DNA from: Sulfuriferula multivorans
Lineage (GTDB): Bacteria; Pseudomonadota; Gammaproteobacteria; Burkholderiales; Thiobacillaceae
Assembly: GCA_010365175.1 (NCBI GenBank)
Contig: JAAFGW010000042.1
Coordinates: forward strand, 1-13,985
Direction: 5' to 3'
DNA length: 13,985 bases
Shown: positions 1 through 7,225 of the stretch, piece after piece
Numbering within the stretch: the stretch's first letter is position 1
Layout of the letters: each line of letters begins with the position of its first letter
Program-made: the position numbers and the translations under genes
The notes under the pieces: generated by a model
Seen by the model: the letters and a program-made list of their open reading frames with translations, nothing else
Database searches by the model: none
What the model was told of the DNA's origin: nothing

Positions 1-1019
1 AGGGTTCGGGTAAAACCACCACCAGCGGTAAACTCGCGCTGCTGCTGAAAAACCGCAAGAAAAAAGTCCTGCTCACCTCGGCCGACGTCTATCGTCCCGC
101 CGCTATCGAGCAGCTGCGATTACTGGGCAAGCAACTCGACGTCAGTTTTTTTGAAGCCGGTGACGAACGCGATCCGCTGAAAATCGCCCGGGCCGCACAA
201 GATCACGCGCGCAAGCAATTCTATGACGTACTGATTGTCGACACCGCCGGCCGGTTGGCGATCGACGAAGCCATGATGGCCGAAATCAAAGCGCTCCATG
301 CTGCCGTCGACCCGGTCGAAACCCTGTTCGTCGTCGACGCCATGCAGGGCCAGGACGCCATCAACGTCGCAAAGGCCTTTAACGAAACCTTGCCGCTCAC
401 CGGCATCGTGCTGACCAAGCTGGACGGCGACTCACGCGGCGGTGCGGCCTTGTCGGTGCGGCAAATCACTGGCAAACCGCTGAAATTCATTGGCGTCAGC
501 GAAAAATCCACGGGGCTGGAAGTGTTCCATCCTGAGCGCATGGCGCAACGCATCCTCGGCATGGGCGATGTACTCTCCCTGATCGAGCAGGCGCAAGGCT
601 CGGTGGATATGGCCGAGGCCAAAAAGCTTGCTGACAAGGTCAAGAAGGGCAAGGACTTCGACCTCGAGGATTTCAAGGCGCAAATCCAGCAAATGCGGAA
701 AATGGGTGGAATGTCGGCCCTGATGGACAAACTCCCGGGCGCCGGGCAAATGAACCTGCCGGCCGGGGCCGATGACAAATCCGTCAACCGGATCGAAGGC
801 ATCATCAACAGCATGACCCCGCTTGAGCGCCGCAAACCCGAAATCCTCAAAGCCTCGCGCAAGCGCCGTATAGCCGCGGGTGCGGGGGTGCAGGTTCAGG
901 AAATCAACAAACTGCTGAAGCAGTTCGAACAGGCTCAGAAAATGATGAAAATGATGGGCAAAGGCGGCCTTTCCAAAATGATGCGCGGCATGAAGGGGAT
1001 GATGCCGGGGATGCGGTAA
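1..1019 (+). CDS. ffh: Signal recognition particle protein Ffh, 5'-truncated
   Basis: This is the GTPase and signal-sequence-binding protein of the bacterial signal recognition particle. It binds 4.5S RNA and hands nascent membrane proteins to FtsY at the inner membrane. The reading frame is open from the first full codon at position 3, giving 338 residues against about 450 in the family, so the N domain and the start of the G domain lie upstream. Visible are the P-loop (GSGKTTT, at the very edge), DTAGR (G3, codons near 241-254) and TKLDGD (G4, near 415). The C-terminal M domain carries the SRKRRIAAGAG RNA-binding helix, the NKLLKQF segment and a methionine-rich tail ending GMMPGMR. The stop is TAA at 1017-1019. 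All key motifs in the visible part are intact, so the truncation is due to the window edge and not to decay. Confidence 0.98.
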   Translation, partial: GSGKTTTSGKLALLLKNRKKKVLLTSADVYRPAAIEQLRLLGKQLDVSFFEAGDERDPLKIARAAQDHARKQFYDVLIVDTAGRLAIDEAMMAEIKALHAAVDPVETLFVVDAMQGQDAINVAKAFNETLPLTGIVLTKLDGDSRGGAALSVRQITGKPLKFIGVSEKSTGLEVFHPERMAQRILGMGDVLSLIEQAQGSVDMAEAKKLADKVKKGKDFDLEDFKAQIQQMRKMGGMSALMDKLPGAGQMNLPAGADDKSVNRIEGIINSMTPLERRKPEILKASRKRRIAAGAGVQVQEINKLLKQFEQAQKMMKMMGKGGLSKMMRGMKGMMPGMR

Positions 1020-1041
1020 CTTAAAAGGGCAGTACTTATCT

Positions 1042-1070
1042 GTGGCAAGCTGCGAAGTTTTGGGTATAAT
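1042..1070 (+). promoter_or_regulatory. Sigma70-type promoter of the rpsP-rimM-trmD-rplS operon
   Basis: The 86-nt gap between ffh and rpsP contains a perfect -10 hexamer TATAAT (1065-1070). A 4/6 match to the -35 hexamer, GTGGCA (1042-1047), sits upstream with a 17-nt spacer. Transcription would start near 1077, leaving a leader of about 30 nt. No terminator hairpin is visible after ffh, so read-through from ffh may add to expression. The -10 box and spacing are seen in the sequence; promoter activity is inferred. Confidence 0.7.
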
Positions 1071-1105
1071 TCTCGGTTTTCTCCGTTTCCCCGGTAGGTT
1101 AAATC

Positions 1106-1363
1106 ATGGTTGTTATTCGTCTTTCGCGCGGCGGCGCTAAAAACCGTCCTTTCTACAACGTAGTGGTGGCTGACTCGCGTTGCCGCCGTGATGGCCGCTT
1201 CATCGAGCGCGTCGGCTTCTACAACCCCGTTGCTTCAGAAGGCACCGAGGCGTTGCGTCTTGATCAAGACCGCATCAGCTACTGGACCAGCACCGGCGCA
1301 CAGTTGTCCGATACCGTTGCGCGTCTGGTCAAAAAGAACAAGTCCGCTACCGCTGCTGCCTGA
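1106..1363 (+). CDS. rpsP: 30S ribosomal protein bS16
   Basis: This is a small ribosomal subunit protein of the 16S rRNA 5' domain, needed for 30S assembly. It has 85 residues, the usual length. It begins MVVIRLSRGGAKNRPFYN and contains the family-typical segments RDGRFIERVGFYNP and LDQDRISYWTSTGAQLSDTV, then a lysine- and alanine-rich tail. It is the first gene of the classic trmD operon and follows the promoter at 1042-1070. The ribosome-binding site is weak: GGTAGG about 8 nt upstream of the ATG. The TGA stop at 1361-1363 is also the first three bases of the degenerate tandem repeat that runs into rimM. Confidence 0.98.
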   Translation: MVVIRLSRGGAKNRPFYNVVVADSRCRRDGRFIERVGFYNPVASEGTEALRLDQDRISYWTSTGAQLSDTVARLVKKNKSATAAA

Positions 1364-1442
1364 TTCAAGGCAAGTTTGATTCAGGGCTAGCATGACTCAG
1401 GGCCAGCATGATTTAGGACAAGGCGTGAGTCAGGACAGCGAC
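1361..1442 (+). repeat. Degenerate 16-17 bp tandem repeat, five units, across the rpsP stop and rimM start
   Basis: Five adjacent units begin with TGA: 1361-1376 TGATTCAAGGCAAGTT, 1377-1392 TGATTCAGGGCTAGCA, 1393-1408 TGACTCAGGGCCAGCA, 1409-1425 TGATTTAGGACAAGGCG and 1426-1442 TGAGTCAGGACAGCGAC. Units 2 and 3 differ at 2 of 16 positions; the others are more worn. Unit 1 starts with the rpsP stop codon. The junction of units 2 and 3 creates the ATGA that supplies the rimM start. The repeat therefore forms both the short intergenic spacer and the poorly conserved first 17 or so codons of rimM. Confidence 0.75.
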
Positions 1443-1931
1443 TGGGTCGTGATGGGTCGCGTTGCCGCCCCATTCGGCATCAAAGGTTGGGTCAAGGTTC
1501 AGGCTTTTAGCGAAGACCCGGGCACTCTGATGGATTTTGCATCCTGGCGAATCGGGCGCGGCACCGAACACACGCATTTCACCGTCGAGACCATCCAGGA
1601 CCACAGCAACACCCTGGTCGCCAAACTGGTGGGGGTCGATGACCGTGACAAGGCCTATGCCCTGCGCGGACAAGAGATTTCGGTGGCGCGCAGTGCCTTG
1701 GCGCCGCCTGAAGAAAACGAGTTTTTCTGGTCGGATTTGATTGGCCTCACCGCAGTCAACCGCGAAGGCGTCGAACTCGGCAAGGTGGATAGCCTGATGG
1801 AAACCGGCGCGCAGGATGTGCTCGTGATCAAGGGCACACGCGAGCATCTGATCCCGTTCATCGCGCAGTTCGTCGGCAAGGTGGATGTGGCAGGCGGGCA
1901 AATCGAAGTGGACTGGGGCGAAGATTATTAA
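1392..1931 (+). CDS. rimM: Ribosome maturation factor RimM
   Basis: RimM binds the 30S subunit through S19 and helps mature the 3' domain of 16S rRNA. At 179 residues it has the expected length. The N-terminal RimM domain starts at about residue 22 (MGRVAAPFGIKGWVKVQAFS). The C-terminal PRC-barrel domain includes FFWSDLIGLTAVN and GAQDVLVIKG and ends in the conserved EHLIPFI segment. The start is uncertain: the ATG at 1392 lacks a good ribosome-binding site, and a GTG at 1425 or the ATG at 1452 would remove the residues encoded by the tandem repeat while keeping nearly the whole family core. Its TAA stop (1929-1931) overlaps the Shine-Dalgarno sequence of trmD, which points to translational coupling. 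Confidence 0.96.
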   Translation: MTQGQHDLGQGVSQDSDWVVMGRVAAPFGIKGWVKVQAFSEDPGTLMDFASWRIGRGTEHTHFTVETIQDHSNTLVAKLVGVDDRDKAYALRGQEISVARSALAPPEENEFFWSDLIGLTAVNREGVELGKVDSLMETGAQDVLVIKGTREHLIPFIAQFVGKVDVAGGQIEVDWGEDY

Positions 1932-1936
1932 GGAGG
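1931..1936 (+). promoter_or_regulatory. Shine-Dalgarno site that fixes the trmD start
   Basis: A perfect AGGAGG, overlapping the last base of the rimM stop codon, sits 5 nt before GTG 1942. The frame extends further upstream to an ATG at 1885 inside rimM, but only the GTG has this site, and only from there does the protein match TrmD (VRFDAVTLFPEMFDAI). Confidence 0.85.
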
Positions 1937-1941
1937 AAGGG

Positions 1942-2727
1942 GTGCGCTTTGATGCTGTCACGCTCTTCCCCGAGATGTTCGATGCCATATTGGATTACGG
2001 CATCACCCGGCGCGCGCTGGATCGTGGCTTGTATCGGTTCAAATCGTGGAACCCGCGCGATTTCACCGACGACCCGCACCGCACGGTGGACCACCGCCCC
2101 TACGGCGGCGGCCCCGGGATGCTGATGCAGGCTGAACCGCTGGATCGTGCCTTGAATGCCATCCAGCAAGAACTGGCCGGCGAAAATTTAAAGCCCTGGG
2201 TGGTGCATTTTTCACCCCGAGGTCGCCCGCTTACCCATCAGCGGGTGATGGAATTGAAACAAGCCGCGCTCAACCAGAATCACGCACTGGTTTTATTGTG
2301 CGGGCGATACGAAGGCATCGACGAACGGCTGTTGCAGCGCCGCGTGGACGAAGAAATATCGCTGGGCGACTTTGTTTTGTCGGGCGGTGAACTCCCCGCG
2401 CTGGCCTTGATGGACGCGTTGATCCGGCAACTGCCGGGTGCGTTGAATGACGCAGATTCTGCGGTGGAAGACTCTTTCGCCAACGGATTGCTGGACTGCC
2501 CGCACTACACGCGGCCCGAAGTCTGGCAGGGCATGGCGGTGCCAGAAGTATTGAAAGGCGGCAACCACGCTGCGATCGCCCAGTGGCGATCGCAGCAAAG
2601 CCTCACGATTACGGCAGCCCATCGCCCCGACCTGCTGGCCAAACGGGGCGTTTCGAAGCAGGAACAGGATCTTCTCGCGGCGCATCCACCGGGTGCGACG
2701 CAGAAAAAAGCGGTTCAGGGCCATTAG
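1942..2727 (+). CDS. trmD: tRNA (guanine-N1)-methyltransferase TrmD
   Basis: TrmD methylates G37 next to the anticodon of tRNAs for Leu, Pro and Arg using S-adenosylmethionine, which prevents +1 frameshifting. It is a cytoplasmic dimeric trefoil-knot (SPOUT) enzyme. With the GTG start the protein has 261 residues, slightly longer than the usual 240-255. Seen are RFDAVTLFPEMFDAI at the N terminus, YGGGPGMLMQAEPL, and LCGRYEGIDERL followed by the knot SLGDFVLSGGELPALALMDA. The C-terminal domain has EDSFANGLLDCPHYTRPE and GNHAAIAQWR. It follows rimM with a 10-nt gap and an ideal ribosome-binding site. A perfect 12-bp inverted repeat lies in its 3' third. The last 20 or so residues are variable in the family. 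Confidence 0.98.
   Translation: MRFDAVTLFPEMFDAILDYGITRRALDRGLYRFKSWNPRDFTDDPHRTVDHRPYGGGPGMLMQAEPLDRALNAIQQELAGENLKPWVVHFSPRGRPLTHQRVMELKQAALNQNHALVLLCGRYEGIDERLLQRRVDEEISLGDFVLSGGELPALALMDALIRQLPGALNDADSAVEDSFANGLLDCPHYTRPEVWQGMAVPEVLKGGNHAAIAQWRSQQSLTITAAHRPDLLAKRGVSKQEQDLLAAHPPGATQKKAVQGH
2569..2596 (+). repeat. Perfect 12-bp inverted repeat with 4-nt loop inside trmD
   Basis: The left arm GCTGCGATCGCC (2569-2580) and right arm GGCGATCGCAGC (2585-2596) are exact reverse complements around the loop CAGT. Each arm contains the octamer GCGATCGC (2572-2579 and 2586-2593), which is itself palindromic. The DNA encodes the conserved AAIAQWRSQQ segment of TrmD, so it is coding sequence as well as a potential very stable RNA hairpin. 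No T-run follows, so it is not an intrinsic terminator. Confidence 0.9.
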
Positions 2728-2817
2728 GCCCGAACCATGTGAAACGGCGTGATGTCTGTCACTGGAGTCCAAACCGACCCTGTGGCCTACCTCTCCCGCC
2801 AGAAGTAAGGAAACATC

Positions 2818-3222
2818 ATGAACATCATCGAGCAACTTGAACAAGAAGAGATCGCCCGCCTGGGTAAAACCCTCCCCGACTTTGCCCCCGGCGACACTAT
2901 CGTCGTTCAGGTCAAAGTGAAGGAAGGCGTGCGCGAGCGTCTGCAGGCTTACGAAGGCGTCGTCATTGCCAAACGTAACCGCGGCCTCAACTCGGCTTTC
3001 ACCGTGCGTAAAATTTCCGCGGGCGAAGGCGTAGAGCGTACTTTCCAGACCCACTCGCCGCTGGTTGCCAGCGTCGAAGTGAAGCGCCGCGGTGACGTCC
3101 GTCGCGCCAAGCTGTATTACCTGCGCGAGCGTTCAGGCAAGTCCGCACGCATCAAAGAAAAGCTGCCCGCCCGCAAGGTCAAGGGTGGTGCCACTGCAGC
3201 TGCAGCCAAAGCTGCCGAATAA
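2818..3222 (+). CDS. rplS: 50S ribosomal protein bL19
   Basis: This is a large-subunit protein at the interface with the 30S subunit. It has 134 residues, slightly longer than the usual 115-120 because of an alanine- and lysine-rich tail (residues about 117-134, ending AAAAKAAE). Family segments are PDFAPGDTIVVQVKVKEG, YEGVVIAKRNRGLNSAFTVRKIS, GVERTFQTHSP, and RRAKLYYLRERSGKSARIKE. The ATG at 2818 follows a TAAGGAAA ribosome-binding site (2806-2813). It lies 90 nt after trmD, in a gap with no clear promoter, and is the last gene before a strong terminator. Confidence 0.98.
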   Translation: MNIIEQLEQEEIARLGKTLPDFAPGDTIVVQVKVKEGVRERLQAYEGVVIAKRNRGLNSAFTVRKISAGEGVERTFQTHSPLVASVEVKRRGDVRRAKLYYLRERSGKSARIKEKLPARKVKGGATAAAAKAAE

Positions 3223-3243
3223 GTCGTTTCTCTGCTGCAAGAC

Positions 3244-3272
3244 AAAACGCCCGCTTCAAGCGGGCGTTTTTT
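3244..3272 (+). terminator. Intrinsic terminator of the rpsP-rplS operon
   Basis: A GC-rich hairpin has arms ACGCCCGCT (3247-3255) and AGCGGGCGT (3259-3267), extendable by three A-T pairs, around the 3-nt loop TCA, followed by a run of T residues (3267-3272). It lies 22 nt after the rplS stop. A-residues precede the stem, so the hairpin has TTTTG after it when read from the other side. It may also stop the convergent signalling operon, for which I find no separate terminator. Confidence 0.93.
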
Positions 3273-3426
3273 ATGCCCTCAGCATGCAACCTCATACTGG
3301 CGACAGGTATCTCATTACCTGCCACTGTTCATCCCAAGTGCTTTATCGCCCTGTCCCTGAAATCTCCCCCTTCAAGCTGCGAACAACGACTTCAGCATCA
3401 CTCATCAGCCATCGTCCTGACTGGAA
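3273..3426. other. Convergent intergenic region
   Basis: About 150 nt lie between the rplS terminator and the 3' end of the - strand operon. The only structure I see is a short hairpin at 3304-3321 (CAGGTA and TACCTG around a 6-nt loop) with no T-run on either side. Short frames here resemble nothing and are taken as chance. Confidence 0.6.
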
Positions 3427-6400
3427 TCATGATTCAGCACGACCCAGCAGTTCGGCGTACTCATCAGCCGGCAATGGGCGACTGAACAAATAACCCTGAT
3501 ACGCGTGACAGCCTTGATCCACCAGGAAATCCCGCTGCGCTTCGGTTTCCACACCTTCCGCAACGACATTCAGACGCAGGCCGCGTGCCAGACCGATAAC
3601 AGCAGCCGCGATTTCCATGTCGCTGCTGTCGTGAGGAATATCACGGACGAAACCCTGGTCAATCTTGAGTTCATCAATCGGAAAGCGTTTCAGATACGCA
3701 AGTGACGAGTAGCCAGTACCAAAGTCGTCAATCGACAAACGCAACCCCAGTGCCTTGAGGGTGTACAGCAAAGCCACCGCCTCTTCGCCATGCCCCATGA
3801 TCATGCTTTCGGTGAGCTCCAGTTTGAGAAACTCGGGAGGCAACCGGGTTTCCTTCAGGATGGCCGCAATGCGGGCAACAATGTCAGGTTGCTGCATCTG
3901 GCGCGCTGACAAATTGACTGACAAGGAAAGTGCAGGCAGGCCAGCATCAATCCAGGCTCGGGCTTGCCTACACGCCTCACGCAGCACCCATTCCCCCAAT
4001 GGCACGATGAGACCGGTTTCTTCAGCGAGGTGGATAAAACGGAGCGGCGGGATCAAACCTTGTGCTGGATCGTTCCAGCGAACCAAGGCCTCGCAGCCGA
4101 TCATCTTGCCACTGTGAATGTCCACCTGGGGCTGGTAGTGCACCACGAACTCGTGCTGGGCCAGGGCACGGCGCAGGTTCGCTTCCATTCCCAATCGCTC
4201 GTCGACCGCCTGAGTCAATCCGGGCGTATAAAAGCTGAAGGTATTGCGTCCGGTTCCCTTGGCCTGATACAGCGCCACATCGGCATGCTGGATCAGTTCA
4301 GTACTCGTGGTGCCGTCTTCCGGGAACAGGCTGATTCCGATACTGGCACCCACATACACTTCATGCCCGCTGGGCAGCAGAAAAGACTGCTCAAGCAAAT
4401 GGATCATTTCCATCGCAACGTCCGCCGCGTCATCCGGGCGCCGCAGATCCTCCAGAATCAGCAGGAACTCGTCGCCACCCAACCGACCCAATATGTCTTC
4501 GGCGCGCAGTTTGTCCTGCATGCGCTGAGCCAAAGCCTCAAGCAATTCGTCACCTACCGGGTGGCCCAGACTGTCGTTGATATTTTTGAAACGATCCAGA
4601 TCGATATACAACACGGCAACCCGACGCTTATTGCGCTCGGCAGATTCCAGAACGTGTTTTAGCTGGGATTGCAGCAGCAACCGGTTAGGCAGCTTGGTCA
4701 ACGAGTCGTAATGCGCCAGATGCTCGAAACGGGCTTCAGAATCCTTGAGCTGGCTGATGTCGGTCATCAGTCCGACATAATTGCTTGGCAGGCCGTCGCT
4801 ATCGTATACGGTGCTGACCGTCAGCAACTGGGGAAACAGTTCACCACTCCTGCGCCGGTTCCAAATTTCTCCCTGCCAATGGCCGGTTTCAAGGATGCTG
4901 TTCCACATGGTCCGGTAAAAGGCCAGGTCTTCACGGCCGGATTGCAGCAGACTGGGGTTACGGCCCACAACCTCCGTTTCCGTATACCCGGTAATGGTGG
5001 TGTAAGCGGGGTTGATGCTAACGATACGCGGTTGCAGGTCAGTAATTACCACGCCCTCGCGGGTGCTCTCGAATACCGCGGCTGACTGACGCATCGAGGC
5101 TTCGGTGCGTCCACGCTCGACAGCCAGCCCGGCAATGCGGGCAAACTCGCCAATCAGGTCCAGCTCATCCTGGGTGGGGGTGCGAGGCTGGTCGTAATAG
5201 ATGCCAAAGGTGCCCAGAACCTGGCCTGATTGATCCTTGAAGGGGATCGACCAGCAGGCGCGCAGGCCGGCACGTTCGGCAAGATCAGCATAAGACGCCC
5301 AAAATTCATGTTCGCGGATATCTTCAACAATGACCACCTCGCCGGTGAATGCCGAAGTGCCGCAGGATCCCTGCCCGACCTCGGGTTTCAGCTTATTTAC
5401 GGCCTCATTGAAGAAGGCCGGCAGGCTGGGCGCTGCGCCGGTAAACAGCAGGCCGCTGCTGGGGTCTCTGAGCAGGATGGATACACGCATGTCCGGATGG
5501 AGCGTTTCCAGACTGCTGACAATTTCTTCCAGAATATTGGGTAGCGGGCGGTTACTCGTCAGACCATCCAGCACAGCAATTCGGGTTTCGCGTATCTGCT
5601 CGCCCAGCCGGGACTCGGTGATGTCGTGCCAGGCCCCTATCGCCTCGCCGCTGAGGCCGTCTCCTGTTCTGGCAAGACGCAATTCGTCGTGTATACATCG
5701 AAGCTGTCCCAGGCCATCGTAGAAGCGGTAGTCATGGATGACTTGATCGGTGTCTGACAACGCGGACACGTGTGCCAGCGCGGCTTCCCGGTCGTCCGGA
5801 TGAAGGTGTTCTGACCACCAGCCAACCTGCAGTGCTTGTGTCTCCGAATACCCCAGTAGACGCTGAATGTTACTACTGACCCAATTGAGACGGGGCTCAT
5901 CCTGATCCAGCTGCAAGGAATAGAGCACGACCGGACTGGTGGTCAACACATGCTCCAATCGCTCGGTTATCTCGCGCAATCGAATCCGTTCGCGCGTCAA
6001 TTCAACCTGGTGCAGGACTTTTTCAAGCGTGGCAGGCAGCTCGTGCAGATAGCCCGCATGCTTGACGAGATAATCGTCGACCCCCAGATGGATGGCCTGT
6101 GCGGAAACCGATTCGCTGCCCTGTCCGGTGACGATGATGATGGGAATATCCAGCCCACGCTCAGCCCGCAGCACTTTCACCACGTCGAGGGCATCGAGTC
6201 CCGGCAGACGATAGTCCAACAACACCACATCAAAGTCTGACGGGGCCGAATTGTCTAAGGGCAAGCGTTCTAAAACCTGGTTGGCATCGGCAACCACAGT
6301 GAGTTGAACATGCGGTGCAAAGCGAGCCAGATGCCGCTGGGTCAGGTCGATGTCTGCGGCATGGTGCTCGGCATACAACACGCGCAGTAACTGGGTTCGG

Positions 6401-6786
6401 CACACATTGGATATCCGAAAACGATGGCAGGCATCGTTAAGCGTGCTGGACAGATGTTCCAGCGAGTTTGCGCCCTTGCTCAGGTAGTCATCCGCGCCCG
6501 CCTGGAGTGCAATGACCGCAGCCTTCTGATCACCCGAGCCTGTGAGCATCACCACCGCCATCGGCAGCGATTGCTTGCGTATCCAGTTCAATAGTTCGAG
6601 GCCGGATCCATCCGGTAATTTCAGGTCGACCAGCGCCGCATCAAAACTGGCGGGGGCCTGCAGACAGTCGCGTGCCTCGGCCAGACTGGTCGCCACGGTC
6701 AGTTCGATCGCCGGTGCCTGACGCGTCAAGTGGCGGCGAGTCAGGTCGGCATCGGCAACGTTGTCTTCTACATACAGTACGCGCAT
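3427..6786 (-). CDS. REC-REC-PAS-GAF-PAS-GGDEF-EAL cyclic di-GMP signalling protein
   Basis: This is a 1119-residue cytoplasmic protein with no membrane segments. Domains in order: REC1 1-120 (acids E7 D8, phosphoacceptor D54, T82, K104); REC2 134-260 (D191, T220, K242); PAS 270-400; GAF about 403-558 (GSCGTSAF and LRACWSIPF segments); PAS 565-680; GGDEF about 686-852; EAL about 868-1115. The GGDEF motif (770-774) is intact and preceded by RAED (761-764), the RxxD product-inhibition site at the canonical 5-residue spacing. The EAL domain keeps E899-A-L-V-R, N958, E990, D1020-D1021, K1041 and E1077, so both diguanylate cyclase and phosphodiesterase activity look possible. In REC2 the acidic pocket reads AEHH, with histidine in place of the metal-binding aspartate. 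The chosen ATG at 6786 starts REC1 exactly (MRVLYVEDN). A frame extension to 6852 would add 22 residues overlapping the upstream gene and is not used. It is the last gene of the three-gene operon. Confidence 0.95.
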   Translation of the reverse strand: MRVLYVEDNVADADLTRRHLTRQAPAIELTVATSLAEARDCLQAPASFDAALVDLKLPDGSGLELLNWIRKQSLPMAVVMLTGSGDQKAAVIALQAGADDYLSKGANSLEHLSSTLNDACHRFRISNVCRTQLLRVLYAEHHAADIDLTQRHLARFAPHVQLTVVADANQVLERLPLDNSAPSDFDVVLLDYRLPGLDALDVVKVLRAERGLDIPIIIVTGQGSESVSAQAIHLGVDDYLVKHAGYLHELPATLEKVLHQVELTRERIRLREITERLEHVLTTSPVVLYSLQLDQDEPRLNWVSSNIQRLLGYSETQALQVGWWSEHLHPDDREAALAHVSALSDTDQVIHDYRFYDGLGQLRCIHDELRLARTGDGLSGEAIGAWHDITESRLGEQIRETRIAVLDGLTSNRPLPNILEEIVSSLETLHPDMRVSILLRDPSSGLLFTGAAPSLPAFFNEAVNKLKPEVGQGSCGTSAFTGEVVIVEDIREHEFWASYADLAERAGLRACWSIPFKDQSGQVLGTFGIYYDQPRTPTQDELDLIGEFARIAGLAVERGRTEASMRQSAAVFESTREGVVITDLQPRIVSINPAYTTITGYTETEVVGRNPSLLQSGREDLAFYRTMWNSILETGHWQGEIWNRRRSGELFPQLLTVSTVYDSDGLPSNYVGLMTDISQLKDSEARFEHLAHYDSLTKLPNRLLLQSQLKHVLESAERNKRRVAVLYIDLDRFKNINDSLGHPVGDELLEALAQRMQDKLRAEDILGRLGGDEFLLILEDLRRPDDAADVAMEMIHLLEQSFLLPSGHEVYVGASIGISLFPEDGTTSTELIQHADVALYQAKGTGRNTFSFYTPGLTQAVDERLGMEANLRRALAQHEFVVHYQPQVDIHSGKMIGCEALVRWNDPAQGLIPPLRFIHLAEETGLIVPLGEWVLREACRQARAWIDAGLPALSLSVNLSARQMQQPDIVARIAAILKETRLPPEFLKLELTESMIMGHGEEAVALLYTLKALGLRLSIDDFGTGYSSLAYLKRFPIDELKIDQGFVRDIPHDSSDMEIAAAVIGLARGLRLNVVAEGVETEAQRDFLVDQGCHAYQGYLFSRPLPADEYAELLGRAES

Positions 6787-6793
6787 AAGGGCC

Positions 6794-7225
6794 CTAGACG
6801 GGGGGATGGTTGGTGAGGCACCAGTACAACTCGATCTGAGTGGCCACTTCAATCAGCTTGTCGAAACTGACGGGTTTGACGATGTAGGAGTTGGCATGGT
6901 GCTGATACGCCATGTTCACATCCCGCTCTTCGTTGGATGAAGTCAGCATCACCACGGGTATGTGCTGGCTCACCGGCTGTTGACGCAGATGGCGTAGCAC
7001 TTCCAGGCCATTCACGCGCGGCAGTTTCACATCGAGCAAGATAACCATCGGCAAGGGTTCACCCGCTTCCCAGCGGGGTATCCAGTCCAATACTTCCTGG
7101 CCGTCGCGGGCCACCAGAATGGGGTTGGTCAGATTGCGGCGTCCGAATGCGCGCAGGGTCAGGTCCAGATCGACCGGGTTGTCTTCAACCAGCAGAATCG
7201 GCCGGGTGCCCCGTTCCGGGTTCAT
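6794..7225 (-). CDS. Single-domain response regulator, Rcp1-like
   Basis: This 143-residue protein is a lone receiver domain with no output domain. The acidic pair is E14-D15, the phosphoacceptor D65 (VILLDVKLP), the switch threonine T95 and the conserved lysine K117 (YIVKPVSF). The MLTSSNEE and HANSYIVKPV segments and the C-terminal IELYW are typical of the Rcp1 class, regulators that pair with phytochrome-like PAS/GAF histidine kinases. The start ATG (7225-7223) overlaps the kinase stop as ATGA, and a GGAG lies 8 nt upstream inside the kinase gene, so translation is probably coupled. The gene ends 7 nt before the GGDEF-EAL gene. It is likely a phosphate acceptor or shuttle between the kinase and the downstream protein, or a competing sink; the sequence does not decide which. 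Confidence 0.94.
   Translation of the reverse strand: MNPERGTRPILLVEDNPVDLDLTLRAFGRRNLTNPILVARDGQEVLDWIPRWEAGEPLPMVILLDVKLPRVNGLEVLRHLRQQPVSQHIPVVMLTSSNEERDVNMAYQHHANSYIVKPVSFDKLIEVATQIELYWCLTNHPPV

Noticed and set aside
1043..1056. TGGCA followed by TGC upstream of rpsP, resembling a sigma54 promoter
   Set aside because: The GG to GC spacing does not fit sigma54, and a perfect TATAAT with a 17-nt spacer explains the region better.
2572..2593. GCGATCGC octamers as the cyanobacterial HIP1 repeat, hinting at cyanobacterial origin
   Set aside because: Only these two copies were noticed, both within one hairpin in a trmD that fits its operon. Related hexamers elsewhere are not octamers.
1413..3054. 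- strand frames opposite rimM, trmD and rplS (191 and 253 codons)
   Set aside because: They lie opposite conserved housekeeping genes and their products match no family I recognise.
3304..3321. Short hairpin as a terminator for the - strand operon
   Set aside because: The stem is only 6 bp, AT-containing, and has no T-run on either strand.
3964..4662. + strand frame of 232 codons antisense to the GGDEF-EAL gene
   Set aside because: It is a shadow frame caused by codon bias. The - strand encodes intact GGDEF and EAL motifs over the same bases.
6787..6852. 22-codon N-terminal extension of the GGDEF-EAL protein
   Set aside because: It would overlap the coding end of the response regulator, and the receiver domain begins exactly at ATG 6786.
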